A stretch of DNA of 64,000 nt, from positions 5,996,627 through 6,060,626 of the forward strand of contig NC_064048.1 of the NCBI RefSeq assembly GCF_932526225.1, in the 5' to 3' direction. Under the pieces are notes generated by a model. That model saw only the letters and a list, made by a program, of their open reading frames with translations. It searched no databases and had not been told where the DNA came from. This document shows positions 1-12,457 of the stretch, in pieces (within the stretch, counting starts at the first letter, position 1; each line of letters begins with the position of its first letter). Position numbers and translations under genes: made by a program. Source of the stretch: Nematostella vectensis. Taxonomy: Eukaryota > Cnidaria > Anthozoa > Actiniaria > Edwardsiidae.

Positions 1-362
1 GAAGAAAACTTTGTAGTTTGGGGGTCTGATACCTAGGAATTTTAGTTTCTTTTCAAATATTTTCTCCGTTGACTAGAGATGGTCACAGTAACTGTTTTTC
101 TCTTTTGTACAAGTCATATAGTTTACGAAGCACCCGCGGCAACCTTAAAAATTACAAGAAATACCGCGTTTGTCAAAAATGACAATTTTTGGCTGAATTT
201 CCTTGGGCACACTATTATTTTTTTAACCTTATCTCTTTAACGATATCACCATATTATTTCTAAAATATTATTTTTTTGTTTTTCAAGGCCGTATTGCCTT
301 TGTCGAAAACAAAGTATATAGTACTTAGTTTATAGTACTACTTTCCGAAGGTAGATATGCAA

Positions 363-490
363 CAGCAGCGTAGCCATGAATGTTTAACAGGAGGGGGCCC
401 AAAAGGCCCTTTCAATGCATTTTCTCCTGTACTTTGATAATTTTTAGCTGCTAGAAGGGTGGGGGGTGGGGGGGAGTGGCTGGGCCCCTG
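363..490. mobile_element. Short CAG...CTG inverted-repeat element (MITE-like)
   Basis: Begins CAGCAGCGTAGCC and ends GGCTGGGCCCCTG, imperfect inverted termini. It is flanked on both sides by the exact 5-bp direct repeat TGCAA (358-362 and 491-495). The interior is G-rich and has no coding capacity. It belongs with the similar elements at 11124, 29067, 33428, 34731, 39750 and 59565. Class is uncertain; CAG termini with 5-bp duplications would fit a hAT5-like non-autonomous element, which is inference. Confidence 0.6.
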
Positions 491-789
491 TGCAATGTTG
501 GAGTTATAACAACAGGTTAGCAAGGTGATTTTCAAAACGTAGCATAGTGGTGTCGCTAGCTGCGGGTTAGAGCCATTGTGTTGTCTCTTTTCTTTGAAAC
601 GCAAACTCCTTAACACGGCATGTGCTCTCTGACACCTTATTCATATTCCCCTTGTCCAATATCTTCTGTACTAGGGGGGAATAAATCCCCATTAACATGT
701 AGAGTGTTTTTTTAGATAAATGCCTTAAAACTCTTATGGTGCCAATTCTAAAGAATTCTGACATTAATTTTTTATGTATATTTACATGG

Positions 790-2042
790 AATTCTTATTC
801 ATCTCACGCTCTGTCTATATGATTTCCAAGGTTTTCTCATGATCATATACGTTTTAGTACCCAAAATACCTGGAGGCAATTTCCCTCGCTAACGAAATTT
901 TGCAATCTTTATGTGTTCGATGAACGCCACAGAGAGAAACTCGACTTTTCCCAAAGAAACGATTAGAAGAAAACACATATCAGCAGCATATAACGGTAGG
1001 AGCCTCCTTAAGTCGCCATATTCATTACGAAAGCAACGGTTTTCTCAACACGAGCTATACCAATGGCACGTTATTGACATAACAGGGGAAGTACTAATCA
1101 AAATAATGCTATGACTCAGACTTTCACACTAGCCTTTGTATAAACAAGCGACTCAAAATGGTCGGCAGTTTCGATACTGCCTCAAAGTTTCGAAAATAGC
1201 GATATGGTTTCCATGGGTATCCACCAACTTAATATGGTATAACGGTAGGAGCCCCCTTAAGTCGCCATATTCATTACGAAAGCAACCGTTTGTTTATAAA
1301 CATATTTTTTAACTTCGATCAAAAGTTTCCTTACCCTCTGCCCAACAAAATCCCTTCGCCGAGGACCTGCACCCCCCTTATAATCGTCGGGTGAAATGTG
1401 GACATCAGCTCTGCGTGATCTAGTCTGACAAAAAGTCTGCGTAAAAACCTGTTCAATCTCCCCGCTATAATTTTACCTTATACAAAGAGAACCGGTCTTT
1501 CTGAAAGAATGCGTATCCTGTAGCGGCATTTAGTATTATTTGTTGCGTTTCTAGAAGGTTTCTTTTAAATTTAGCTAGACATTAGTGCATCCCGTACCAT
1601 CTTGTAGACAATTATATTATTTTTTTTTCTTGTGCCACAAGGAATATGAAATGATAATTTTGCATGCCTCCTACAGGCGATTTTGGATCGAAAAACAGAA
1701 CTCTAAAGATATTGCAAAGACTTCACACAGCGAGACAGGCTACGCAGATATTGGTAATAACGGCTTTGCCTTTCGAGGTCTGGCTTTTCGTGATATGTTG
1801 TGATATAAAGTGTAGTTTTCCTTTTTCTGCGCTTAGACGTGGGTGATTATATTTTTCTGTGATGTTATGGCGTTAACCGTAGGCATATTTTGGCATACTT
1901 TATGGGATATCCCAGCTGGTTTATTTTAAGTGTTTTGTTGCGGCAGAGCGCACATTTCCCGCCCAATCATTAATTCTTAGCATGGGTTCTGTTACTGGCA
2001 ACTGATTATCGGATCAGAAACTTGTACACGAACGATACAAAG
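790..2042. repeat. Dispersed non-coding repeat, copy A
   Basis: Matches 4602-5699 in the same orientation over nearly its whole length, with scattered substitutions and indels. The best conserved part is the last ~200 bases, ending near CGAACGATACAAAGCCA. Inside this copy a ~60-bp block containing TATAACGGTAGGAGC occurs twice (around 989 and 1231), so copy A carries an extra internal duplication that copy B lacks. No long frame is conserved between the copies. It is probably a transposon fragment or segmental duplication. Confidence 0.75.
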
Positions 2043-2052
2043 CCAATATGAT

Positions 2053-2457
2053 AACATGGTTTACTTTTCCTCACATAAAACACACATTTTGTTAGCGAAA
2101 AAGTTGTGTTGTTGAGGGCGAGAATTTGATTTTAGGCAGGTATTGGCCTGCCGAAATATCGTTATAAAAACATAAATCTGCGTTGTTGTCGACTTTTTAT
2201 TTTAAAGGTTTTATTAATTAATCAACTGTCGACGCAGATCACAAGGTCCGACGCACACCAGCAGATAGAGGCTGTCCGGTGGTTTCTTCCTACGTTTTTA
2301 TAAAAATAGTGTTTTATCGAAAATATAAAAAAAAAATTATCGCAATCTTAGCAATAAGAAGAATTGTGAACGTTAGTATAGTTTGGTTTAGTGGCGCTTG
2401 TATAAAATGCAAGTTGGCTGGTAGCGCTGGAAAATAGACATGGCAGCTACGGCGACG
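2053..2457. other. Non-coding stretch, no gene seen
   Basis: AT-rich spacer between repeat copy A and a G homopolymer. No coding, RNA or repeat feature could be supported by eye. Confidence 0.5.
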
Positions 2458-2481
2458 GGGGGGGGGGGGGGGGGGGGGGGG
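2458..2481. repeat. Poly-G tract (24 G)
   Basis: Uninterrupted run of 24 G followed by CGCGGCCG. One of several very long G or C homopolymers in the window. Confidence 0.95.
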
Positions 2482-2749
2482 CGCGGCCGAGAAAAAAAAA
2501 CTTAAAGAGCCCTTCTCAGTCCTACCTTTGGTTTTGTTTTCAACCAAAATTAAAAGACAAAATATGAGAATAAATCTCAAAATAAGAGCCCAAAACAAAA
2601 TGTTATGCCTCATTGACCAAATGCAATTGAAAATATCCCAACAGCTTCCTCAAATCAGTCGATATAAATGGATTTTACTTACAATTGGAGCCTGCCCCTC
2701 TACTTTTCTGGGCAGATTTTTTATTTATACAGTGTACCTAGCTTTACAT

Positions 2750-3156
2750 GTACAATCGTTTGACTAGGTTGTCGTCAACCGGCTTTGCGTCTACGCGACA
2801 AGCCCGCATGTTGGCATGGGTAAAAAACACTAAAGCGCCTAGCTGCATATATTTGCCTGATAACTTGCCAGTTTCTCATTGTGTTGATTCTTACTAGCTA
2901 AATGATCACTTAGTAATATGTACAGCACAGTCTATTCAGTTTTGTTCTTGGTTCTGTCCGCTCTTTGGAGATTGAAATTTAAACCAGTTTAATTAACCCA
3001 CCTTTAAACTGGTTTAAGTTCTGGTGTGAATGCGGTATAAGTATGAAGTTATGCAGTGGCTAATATATGCAGCTAGGCGCTTTAGCGGTTTCACCCATGC
3101 CTACATGGGGCTTGTCGCGTAAGCGGTTGGCGACAATCTTTTGTCAAACGACTGTA
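2750..3156. mobile_element. Foldback element with ~105-bp terminal inverted repeats
   Basis: The left arm (about 2750-2858) is the near-complete reverse complement of the right arm (about 3058-3156). Both include GCGACAAGCCC and AAAGCGCCTAGCTGCATATA. The arms differ by a few substitutions and short indels. The spacer of ~200 bp is non-coding and contains its own small inverted motif, AAACCAGTTTAA. The element is flanked by TACAT on both sides (2745-2749 and 3157-3161), a possible 5-bp target duplication. Likely a non-autonomous DNA transposon. Confidence 0.8.
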
Positions 3157-3553
3157 TACATCGATAATTGCGATATATGAATTTTTAGAATGTGTGTATT
3201 CATTTTTAGTGGTCCTCTATGTGAAACCCTCGAACGGCCACCGACTTTAAAAACCACAACACCCTCAATCCCCCCACCCTGCCCCCCCCCCCCCCCCTCC
3301 CTCACACTTTGGAGACCACTCCGCCGCCCCTACATAAGGAACCTCGTTGTTGTGCGCTTCCCGTTTTCAAAGCTCAAAAAAATTTGCTGCGCTATACCCT
3401 CTTGGTACGGGCCTGTTATCAACACTGTGATACATTTTAAAGAATCTCGATCATCCACTACTTTGGTATTGTTTATCATTAATTAGTATATAAAACTCGG
3501 GAACCTCGCAAGAACAAGCGATTTGATTGGTTGAGAAACTCGGGGTAAAATGC

Positions 3554-3581
3554 AATATCCACCTCCTAGGATGTGGATATT
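3554..3581. other. Small inverted repeat
   Basis: AATATCCAC (3554-3562) pairs perfectly with GTGGATATT (3573-3581), with TCCTAGGA inside the loop. It lies just upstream of the hairpin at 3680-3754, and the two may belong to one small element. Confidence 0.6.
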
Positions 3582-3679
3582 TTCCTGCGCCCCGAAATCA
3601 AGCAAAATGGCGAGTGTAACAGCCGATTTGGAAGTGTTTCCGAAAAGAAAATTGCTTTTAAGCTCGTTTTATATACTAA

Positions 3680-3754
3680 AACAATTATACCATTTCCATT
3701 TTGGCGGATAGATATTTCGTCACTATCCACCACAATTGAAATGGTATAATTGTT
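3680..3754. other. 75-nt hairpin with a 17-bp perfect stem
   Basis: AACAATTATACCATTTC (3680-3696) is the exact reverse complement of 3738-3754. Inside, GGATAG and CTATCC extend the pairing on the way to the loop. The size would suit a MITE remnant or a small hairpin RNA precursor; nothing else supports expression. Confidence 0.55.
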
Positions 3755-4601
3755 AAAAATACAGCGGTTTATTCTCAAGGAAACTTCAAAATAACTATAT
3801 AGGAAAAAGTAACGATATTTGATTGAAAATATATTGGTTACTTGCTTAAATTAGCCGATGGAAATGGTGCTTTGTGTGACTCGCCATTAAGTGGGAGCAT
3901 AAAATGGCGGCGTGATAGGCCTTCTTTAAACCGTCTTCTGCGTTTATTGATTTCTGCAATTCTTCTCAATAAAGTTATGGCAAAAATGAGTCTGAAACAA
4001 ATTGTGTAAACATAAGACGAAATCATTGAATCTATCAAATGATTTCCTATTTTTTTTTGTATTGAAGACAGACAAAGCAAATAAGGGGACCCGAAGACAG
4101 AATCCCGTAATTATTAAAGTCTACCGCTGGCCAACTGTCCTTGTTGAATGGTAGTAATACCAATTTGTTTATGACTATACTATGTTACCAAGTTGTTTAT
4201 AACAATATTATATGTATTGGTTATGAATGGGTTTGAATCACGCTCAATATATTCTCGATAGGTTATTATTAATTTTCTGAGTAGCAATTTCGGCGTTATA
4301 ACGGTTAAAAGCACACAAAGGAAATTTAGCATAGAGGATTTCAAAATATTCGCGGTTTTTAATGTTAATGCTAGGAGTAAGTTTAGAGGCATTTGAACTT
4401 GAAACTCGAATTCGTGACAACGGCTGCCCATCCTCACGCAGTCCCCGTACCCCTGTTGTCCGTGGGGTAATATTTTATAAAACACGGGGTGTGAATCCAA
4501 ATAACATATAGAGTAATATGGAGATTAATTTATGAACTAGTTAAAACCTTTATATGTTGACTCTTCTGCGAAAATTACAACGTCAATATTTTATCTACTT
4601 T

Positions 4602-5699
4602 GCATGGCATTTTTATTTCGTATCACGCACATAATTTCCGATCTCTTCTAATAAACATTTATGTACCACAAATTCCCTCGCTGAAGAAATGTTACCATCT
4701 AGGCGTATTCGAATGAAAAAGAGACTTGACTTTAACCCAATAAATTATTTTAAGAAAACACATATCAGCGTTATATGGTATAACGGTAGGAGCTCATATA
4801 TTCATTACGAAAGCAACCGTTTTCTCAACACGAGCTATACCAATGGCACGATATTTACATAACAGGGGAAGTTTAGTCAAAATCATTCCATGACTCAGAT
4901 TTTCATACTAGCTTTGTATAAACGAGCGTTAAAAAGCGCTCTGCTTTAACGATAACGATAAGTCTAAATTCCGAATTCATTTGTTTTCTACTTTTTCTAC
5001 CCTCTCCCTATCCAAACCCGTTCGCCGAGTTCCTGCACCTCCCTTGTATTCCTCAGGTGAAATGCGGACATCTGCTCTGCGTGATTGTCTGACAATAAGT
5101 CCGCGAAATAAACCTGTTCAATCTCCAACCTATTGAGACTCCAATTTTCCTAATACAAAAAGAGCCGGTCTTTCTAAAAAGAATAAGTATCCCGTAGCGG
5201 CATTTAGTATTATTTGTTGCGTTTCTAGAAGGTTTCTTTTGAATTTTGCTAAACATCACTTCATCCTGTAACATCTTGTAGACACAATTATATAATTTTT
5301 CTCTTGCGCCAACAGGAAGATGTTATAATATGCGTCCTACAGGCAATTTTCGATTAAAAAGAAAGATATTGGAGACTTCACACAGCGACAGGCGATGGTG
5401 ATATTGGTGATAATGGTTTTGCCTTTCGTAGTCTCGCTTTTCGAGATAAAAGTTTATTCTTTCTTATTTTTCCGCGCTCGGACGCGAGTGATTATATTTT
5501 TCTGTGATGTTATGGCGTTAACCGTAGGCATATTTTGGCATACTTTATGGGATCTCCCAGCTGGTTTATTTTAATAAATGAGTGTTTTGCTGCGGCAGAG
5601 CGCAAATTTCCCGCCCAATCATTAATCCTTAGCATGGGTTCTGCTACTGGCAACTGATTATCGGATCAGAAACTTGTACACGAACGATACAAAGCCAGA
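4602..5699. repeat. Dispersed non-coding repeat, copy B
   Basis: Direct-orientation homologue of 790-2042, lacking the second internal TATAACGGTAGGAGC block. The 3' ~200 bases (about 5490-5699) are nearly identical to 1840-2042, while the middle is more diverged. The two copies are separated by 2.6 kb containing the foldback element. Confidence 0.75.
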
Positions 5700-6084
5700 A
5701 TAACAGTATGTTTAAATTCTCCCTTAATTTAAGACACATGTGTGGTGAGCCTAATATTTATCTTTAATATTGAACAGCATCTTGAAGGCGAAAACCTGTT
5801 TGTATATTTTCATTGAAAATATATGTTTTTTAGAAAGTCTTTGAAACTCTTCGCAATCTTGTAAATACAAAGTATTGTGTCAAAAAGGAAATTTCAAATC
5901 GGAGAAAGACATGAATGTTTTGGTAAAAAAAAGATAAAAAAAGAGAAAAGAAAAAAACTACCTTACCACACGGTGGCACATACTGAGCGTATAATTCTAG
6001 ACAAGGTTTTTTTCAAATAAACTCTCGTTTTACAGCAAGAAGAGTCTGGAACATTTTTGCTGCCTAAAAAACTAGGAAAACTGT
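5700..6084. other. AT-rich spacer, no gene seen
   Basis: Low-complexity A/T-rich sequence between repeat copy B and the minisatellite. No feature could be supported. Confidence 0.5.
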
Positions 6085-6088
6085 TGAT

Positions 6089-8163
6089 GTGCCGTATGTC
6101 AGGCGGAGCACAGATAGCGCGCACTGTACAAAACGTTCACAGTTTACAGACTTCACCATACAGACAACGCGCACTGTACAGACCTCACCCAGACAGACAA
6201 TGCAAACTGTTCAGACTTTAACTTACAAACAGCACGCACTGTACAGAAATCACCATACAGACAGACGATCACTATACAGACAGTGCGCACTGTACAGACT
6301 TAACCAGACAGACAGCGATCCCTGAATAGACTTCACCAGACAGGCAATGCACACTGTACGGACATCACTAGACAGGCAGTGCGCACTGAACAAATTTCAG
6401 TTGGCAGACGGCGCACACTGTACAGACTACACCAGACAGAAAGCGCGCACTGTACAGACATCGCTACATAGACATTCCACACACTGTACATACTTCACCA
6501 GACATACAGTGCCGAGGTACAGACTTCACCATACCGACAGTAGGCACTGTACAGAATTCACCATACAGACAGTGCGCTCGGTACAGACTACACCTGACAG
6601 ACTGCGCGCACTGTACAGACATCATTAGACAGGCAGTGCGCACTGAACAGATTTCACCTGGAAGATAGCGCACACTGTACAGACCACACCAGACAGACAG
6701 AGCGCACAGTACAGACTTCACCGACAGACAGTGCGCACTGAACAGACTTCACCGACAGACAGTGCGCACTGAACAGACTTCACCATACAGACAGTGCGCA
6801 TAGTACAGATTTCACCTGACAGACAGTGCGCACTGAACAGACTTCACCGACAGACAGTGCGCACTGAACAGACTTCACCGACAGACAGTGCGCACTGAAC
6901 AGACTTCACCGACAGACAGTGCGCACAGTACAGACTTCACCATAACGACAGCGCGCACTGAACAGACTTCACCAGACAGACAGTGCGCACTGAACAGACT
7001 TCACCGATAGACAGTGCGCACAGTACAGACTTCACCGACAGACAGTGCGCACTGAACAGACTTCACCAAACAGACAGTGCGAACTGTACATACTTCACCG
7101 ACAGACAGTGCGCACTGAACAGACTTCACCATACAGAGTGTGCGCACTGAAATGACTTCAGTCAGACAGAACTCACTGTACAGACTTCACTACACACAGT
7201 GCGCACTGTACATACATTACCAGACAGACAGTGCGCACTGTATTGACTTTACCAGAAACACAGCGTGCACTGTACAGACTTCACCATACAGACAGTGCGC
7301 ACAGTACAGACTTCACCATACAGACAGTGCGCACAGTACAGACTTCACCATACAGACAGTGCGCACTGTACAGACTTCACCAACAGACAGTGCGCACAGT
7401 ACAGATTTCACCTGACAGACAGTGCGCACTGAACAGACTTCATCTGACAGACAGTGCTCACTGTACAGACTTAACCATACAGACAGTGCGCACTGTACAG
7501 ACTCCACCGACAGACTGAGCGCACTGAACAGACCTCACCATACAGACAGTGCGCACGGTACAGACTTTACCAGACAGAGAGCGTGCACTGTACAGACCTT
7601 GACAGACAGTTCGCACTGAACAGAGTTCAGCTGGCAGACAGCGAGCACTGTACAGACTGTTTACCAGACAGACAGTCCGCACTGAACAGACTTCACCATA
7701 ACGACAGCGCGCACTGAACAGACTTCACCAGACAGACAGTGCGCACTGTACAGACTTCACAATACCGACACTGCGCACTGTACAGACTTCACCTGACAGA
7801 CAGTGCGCACTGAACAGACTTCACCTGACAGACAGTGCGCATTGTACAGGCTTCACCATACAGACAGTGCGTACTGTACAGACCTTACCATACAGACAGT
7901 GCGCACTGCACATACTTACCTGGCAGACAGCGCACGCTGTACAGACTTAACCAGACAGACATCGCGCACTGAACAAACTTCACCAGACAGACAGTAGGTA
8001 CTGTACAGACTTCACCATACAGACAGTGCGCATTCTTTAGACTTTACCCGGCAGACAGCGCACACTGTACAGACCTCACCAGACAGACAGCGCGCACTGT
8101 ACAAACCTCTCTAGACAGAAAGTGCGCACTGTGCATATTTTACCAGACCGACAGTGCGTAAAG
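6089..8163. repeat. Minisatellite, 31-33 bp unit, ~2.1 kb
   Basis: About 65 tandem units built around CAGACAGTGCGCACTGTACAG and ACAGACTTCACC. The unit alternates between 31, 32 and 33 bp depending on whether the linker reads ACCGACAG, ACCATACAG or ACCAGACAG. Each unit carries two overlapping palindromes, AGTGCGCACT and CTGTACAG. The middle (about 6720-7130) is the most homogeneous and the edges are more degenerate. Short frames across the array come from the lack of stop codons in the unit and are not genes. Confidence 0.95.
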
Positions 8164-8721
8164 AAAATACTTTATCATACCTTACATACATACAACCATA
8201 ATGACTTATAAAAAATAAATTGTGGAAACTATTGTATTTCGTTGCAGCTAAGATGCTGACGGCTTCTCATGCAGCCGCCATATAACTGACCACGGATCAC
8301 AGCTTAGGTCGAGATAGGGCGATTAGCTCCCAAAATATATTGCTTTTTTGAGCATGCCGACTTTGCACTTTATCCTCTTAAGTATTTAATGATGCTGTAA
8401 AAACACAATAAGGAAACACGAACGGAATAAAATATTATTAATCCCCATATGAACCAGCATGTATTTTACTTCATAAACCACCAGCTTCTCCTTCTGCGCA
8501 GAGCGCTCTGTGTCGCTTGTTTACTTTGCTCCACATCAACCCCTGCTAAAACGAGCCAGATTTCGCGTCCCCGAAATTGACCAATCACAGCGATCCTTCT
8601 AGATTTCGTTGGCTAGATCCAGACCCCCGCTAACTCGAATAGGCTGAGCGTGTTGTCAGTGAAACACCACAGAGAAAGCTATTTCCCAAAGATAGTTCAA
8701 CACTGTTAGCGTTAAAGAATT

Positions 8722-9627
8722 CATAGATCCGACGCGCGCACGAATATCCAATCAGAAAGCAGCAAATAGAAGCCAGCGAAGTGCAACCCAAATGTCCCAC
8801 AAAAGTCCCACAAATTGTACATGTCGGATGAGGTCAGTGAGTCCTGCCCGGAGTTATTTTAAATACAGACGTTTATAGGGGTTTTCCTGCGACTTGGAAA
8901 ATAAAACACAGTAACCTAACATGATGGAAACTTGTCTTGTTGTCCAAGCTTGGTGAAAATCTTGTGAGAATGAAGCATAGAAATAGGTAACTATGAGTTT
9001 AGTTGTTGATGAATGGAAACGGCACGAATCCAGCTTAAAGTACGAAATATTGGAAATGATAAGATAAAGCGGTGCTCTCTACGATAGGTACCGAATGTTT
9101 ATGTGTTTTAAAGCTATTTTTGTCAAACTGCAGTGATTTAAGTGCGGGGAAAATCAGAAGAGAAAGCCGAATTCGCTGTTTACGACCGACTTCTAACTAC
9201 AAGTTTTATCGGCAAACGTCAAGATTTACAGCAATAATACAAACGACAGTCTCATTCTTATATGTAATTGAAGTAACCTAGCATATTATCAAACACAATT
9301 TAAATGGTAGGACTTACACTGCTCTTGTAAGTGGTTTGTTTGCTTTTTGTTTTTAGTTTCTTCGTAGTAAATTTGTTTTTCTACAATTGAGTCCCAACTC
9401 TACACAAAAAGCGGCCGAGCAAAGAAAACAGGGCTAGCACTTTCTACGCTGACCGGAAAATGCTTATTTGCTTGTCCAGATTCGCAGAAAAATATCTCAA
9501 ACCAATCTTTTTTCGGCGTCGATTGCCGACTTTTTGTGGGACATTTGTGGGACCACATGGCTGTTATTGCACCATCTCTTTCCTCATTGGCTATTCGTGC
9601 GCGCGTGATTGACATGTCGGATCTATG
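8722..9627. mobile_element. Nested inverted-repeat element, ~0.9 kb
   Basis: The arms at 8722-8815 and 9525-9627 are inverted copies. They share CATAGATCCGAC, GCGCGCACGAATA, CCAAT and TGTCCCACAAA. The element lies entirely inside the 8535-10851 inverted-repeat pair, which suggests later insertion. The interior is AT-rich with no recognisable coding sequence. Confidence 0.6.
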
Positions 9628-10380
9628 AGTTATACGGAGGTCTGTGACATTATTTACAACTTGGAGGTTTGTGGTATATTTCTGACTGAATAACCATGAA
9701 TCGAAAACGAGGCATTCGTATTATTCAATCGTTCATGTTTAAAAACATATTTTGCGTATGTATGATGTTGAATATATATATGTTATTTACCAGCTGGGAG
9801 GTCCGTATAGAGAAATACCGTGACCTAGCTTGTTCGCTCATGATCATGATCATGATTATGATTTAATAAACTCTCTTTGTATTTCCATACAACGCTTTAA
9901 ATCCTCCAAAAATACAGAACCCCCAAAGAAGACATTATCTGAGTTTTGACCAACAATTTTTTTCAAATAATTTAGTCCAGATTGATACGTCGAATTGATC
10001 GTAGAAATGTCTTCTTTCGCTATAAATCCTCCACAGACGATAAGATATATTCACTAAAGAACTTCTCTTGAATGTGGATACGAAATTCCAAGAGTGATTT
10101 GTCGTTTTTCTTCGTATGAAGAGACGATTTGCTGCCTTTTTTTTATCCCAAATAAACTTTCAGCAAACTTGAAATTGTCGCGCGCGTTGCAAAATCATTA
10201 TGGCGGGAAATTGTAAAAACACAGGGAGTTTGAGGCCGATTTTCCGTAAAGTCAATTATTCTAGATAAAATGGCAATAAATGCCGTTTTAGTGTTTAAGA
10301 TCTATAACCTCGGGAGTAAAAATTCAGTTTTCGATGGGCATTTTACGAATCAACTCCCTATTTCGAGCTTTGGAGGTGAG

Positions 10381-10475
10381 CGGGCCGGTATCGCGGGGTC
10401 CGGATCGTAGGATACCGGACCTCACGAGAACCAATCAGAGCGCGAGATTTAAAGTATACCGGACCCCGAAAAAAA
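10381..10475. mobile_element. Tiny GC-rich inverted-repeat element
   Basis: CGGGGTCCGG near 10395 is matched by the inverted CCGGACCCCG near 10462-10472, and an inner GGTCCGG / CCGGACC pair flanks 10400-10420. The block is much more GC-rich than its surroundings. It sits inside the 2.3-kb inverted-repeat element. Confidence 0.45.
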
Positions 10476-11123
10476 AAAAATAGTAAGTCATTTTTCAGCA
10501 TAATGAGAACGTTAGACATCAATGAGACATCAATAAAGCTCTCTATTTATTATTCAACCATTATTTCACAGTACCAAATATCCCGTGTGTGCTTTTCTCA
10601 GCGAATTTCAACGAGGTAGTTAATTTTAATCTAGCTAAATCCTTTTTATATTCGTCATCCAGTACGATTACCTGGTTATTTCAGCCTTCCATAGCGCCCT
10701 CGAACATTTTATACGAAAAGTCCGTGATCTACCTTCTCCTTTCTATTCATCATCATTTCCCACTAGGAAAAACTGTTTCTCTGATTGGCTACTGAGCTTC
10801 TATTCTAAAACAATGGGGACGCGAAATCCGGCTCGTTTAGCAGAGGTTGATATATGAATATTATTTATTAAAGGATTTTCATTTTTAAAGAGATACTACA
10901 GTATTTAGAATTGATATTTGAAAAAAAATTATTTAAAAGTATTTTACATGTTGCATTAAAAGCTTATATTTTTTAAGGTGGCAGGTGTTTATACATAAAT
11001 GACATTACTATAATAGTAGATGTAACTTGGGTGATTATAAATTTCACACAGCAGCTCTAAAACAGCCCAAAATAGCTATAAACTGCCTAAAATTGGAAAT
11101 ACAAGACAACTATAAGTGCTACA

Positions 11124-11265
11124 CAGGGCCGTGAAGCAGGGGGTGGGGCACTGGAGGCACCTTACCCCCCCAAAAAAATATTTAAAAAAACTATAAGAAA
11201 ATGACCAGTAGGGGCGTGGCTGTGCCCCCCTCTCCCCAATAATTCGAGGCTGGCTACGTCTACTG
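11124..11265. mobile_element. Short CAG...CTG element (MITE-like)
   Basis: Begins CAGGGCCGTGAAGCAGG and ends GGCTGGCTACGTCTACTG. Flanking pentamers are CTACA (11119-11123) and CTACG (11266-11270), a 4/5 match. The internal text around GGGGCGTGGCTGTGCCCC recurs in related form at 39750-39910 and 59565-59723, so these three are one subfamily. Confidence 0.55.
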
Positions 11266-12457
11266 CTACGGCAACATACTTGATGGAATTTGTTACATTT
11301 TTAGACGAAATTTAGCATAAAGAAGCAAATCCATAAGTACTCTCTTAACAGTAAATGTAATTTAGAATCAGCCCATAATTCGTAGATAGGGCTTGGGCCA
11401 CTTGTGATGCCTATCATCTTTAGGGGGTTTGGTACAAAATGTAAAAAAACAACTGTAGCTGCAAACCACTCCATTTTACTATTACCTTCTTAGCTTCACC
11501 ACCCTCAAGGGACCCCTTTTCAGCTTTGATTTCACCCTTCTCACAGAAGTACCCTCAATTCAACCCTCCGGTCAGCGAACGCAGAACAAGAAGACGAGAA
11601 GTAGCAAAAATCTGGCTGAATGACAGTCGATACAGGTTTTAGCACAGGGAGCTCACCTCTACGGTTTGAATAAAGTTAGAGTTGTTTTCTTTAGCTTTGC
11701 ATTGTTGTTGATTTAGTGCGTGTGTGCGTTTGTATCTTTTGTCTACTTTTTCGGCGCTCGGTGCTTTCTGGCGCTCTCTCATTGGTTAGCGGTCTAACAG
11801 CCGTCTCGTCTGTGAAATGGCTTCCATGTCACGACATACCTAGTAAAAAGAGACAAGGGATGAAACTCTTTTTACCCGCCCTAGAAAACACGCCAGAAAA
11901 ATATCTTTAGCTAGAATTCATCGGCCAAAAATTCCTACAGATATAGAAGAAAGATGTCTTTTTAAGCTAGTGATGATAAAAAATACATAAACATGTTCTC
12001 ATGTCCACAATAATGCATCTCGCAAACCTTTCATTCTCCGGCTCTATTCTGCCTTTTCAACCGAGGCAGAGGTAGATTGAAGTAGATGCATCAAAGCACC
12101 TTTTAATTCCGTTTGCATACTAATAAGCGAATCGCGCCAACCAATGTTTGTTTCTCTCGCATTGAGACAATCGGGAAAAACTCTTTAAAGAAAAATATGC
12201 AAGTTTTACACTTCTCTTTGTTTCTACGAGTTGTCTTTTATTCGAATTTTTCTATGGAATATATTTTGTTCCTATTTTTAAACATATTCCTGTGCCTATG
12301 CTCTGAATCCTTGCGTATGAGGAAAATGCGAAGAAATAATATTATCAACAATGAAAACTGTTATTTACCAGCTGACGATGTGGAATGCCGAAGCCATTTT
12401 CAAATATTTTTCCGGTTCTTTTACCGTTGAGTTTTTGAAAGATGACGTCACTCTTTA

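Larger units (their letters stand above)
8535..10851. mobile_element. Outer inverted-repeat element, ~2.3 kb
   Basis: The left terminus 8535-8572 and the right terminus 10815-10851 are inverted copies; shared parts include AGCAG and TTTCGCGTCCCC. The homology continues inward weakly around ACCAATCA and GATTGGCT. The interior shows no transposase, only nested repeats. No clear target duplication is visible. Confidence 0.6.

Noticed and set aside
2314-2613. Reverse-strand frame with a poly-Pro run
   Set aside because: The Pro run is the 24-G homopolymer read in reverse, and the rest has no recognisable domain.
6089-7997. Several frames of 60-95 codons on both strands in the 31-33 bp array
   Set aside because: Repeat artefacts with no fixed frame from unit to unit.
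6089-8163. CRISPR-like regular repeats
   Set aside because: There are no unique spacers, the units are contiguous and the sequence is animal nuclear DNA.
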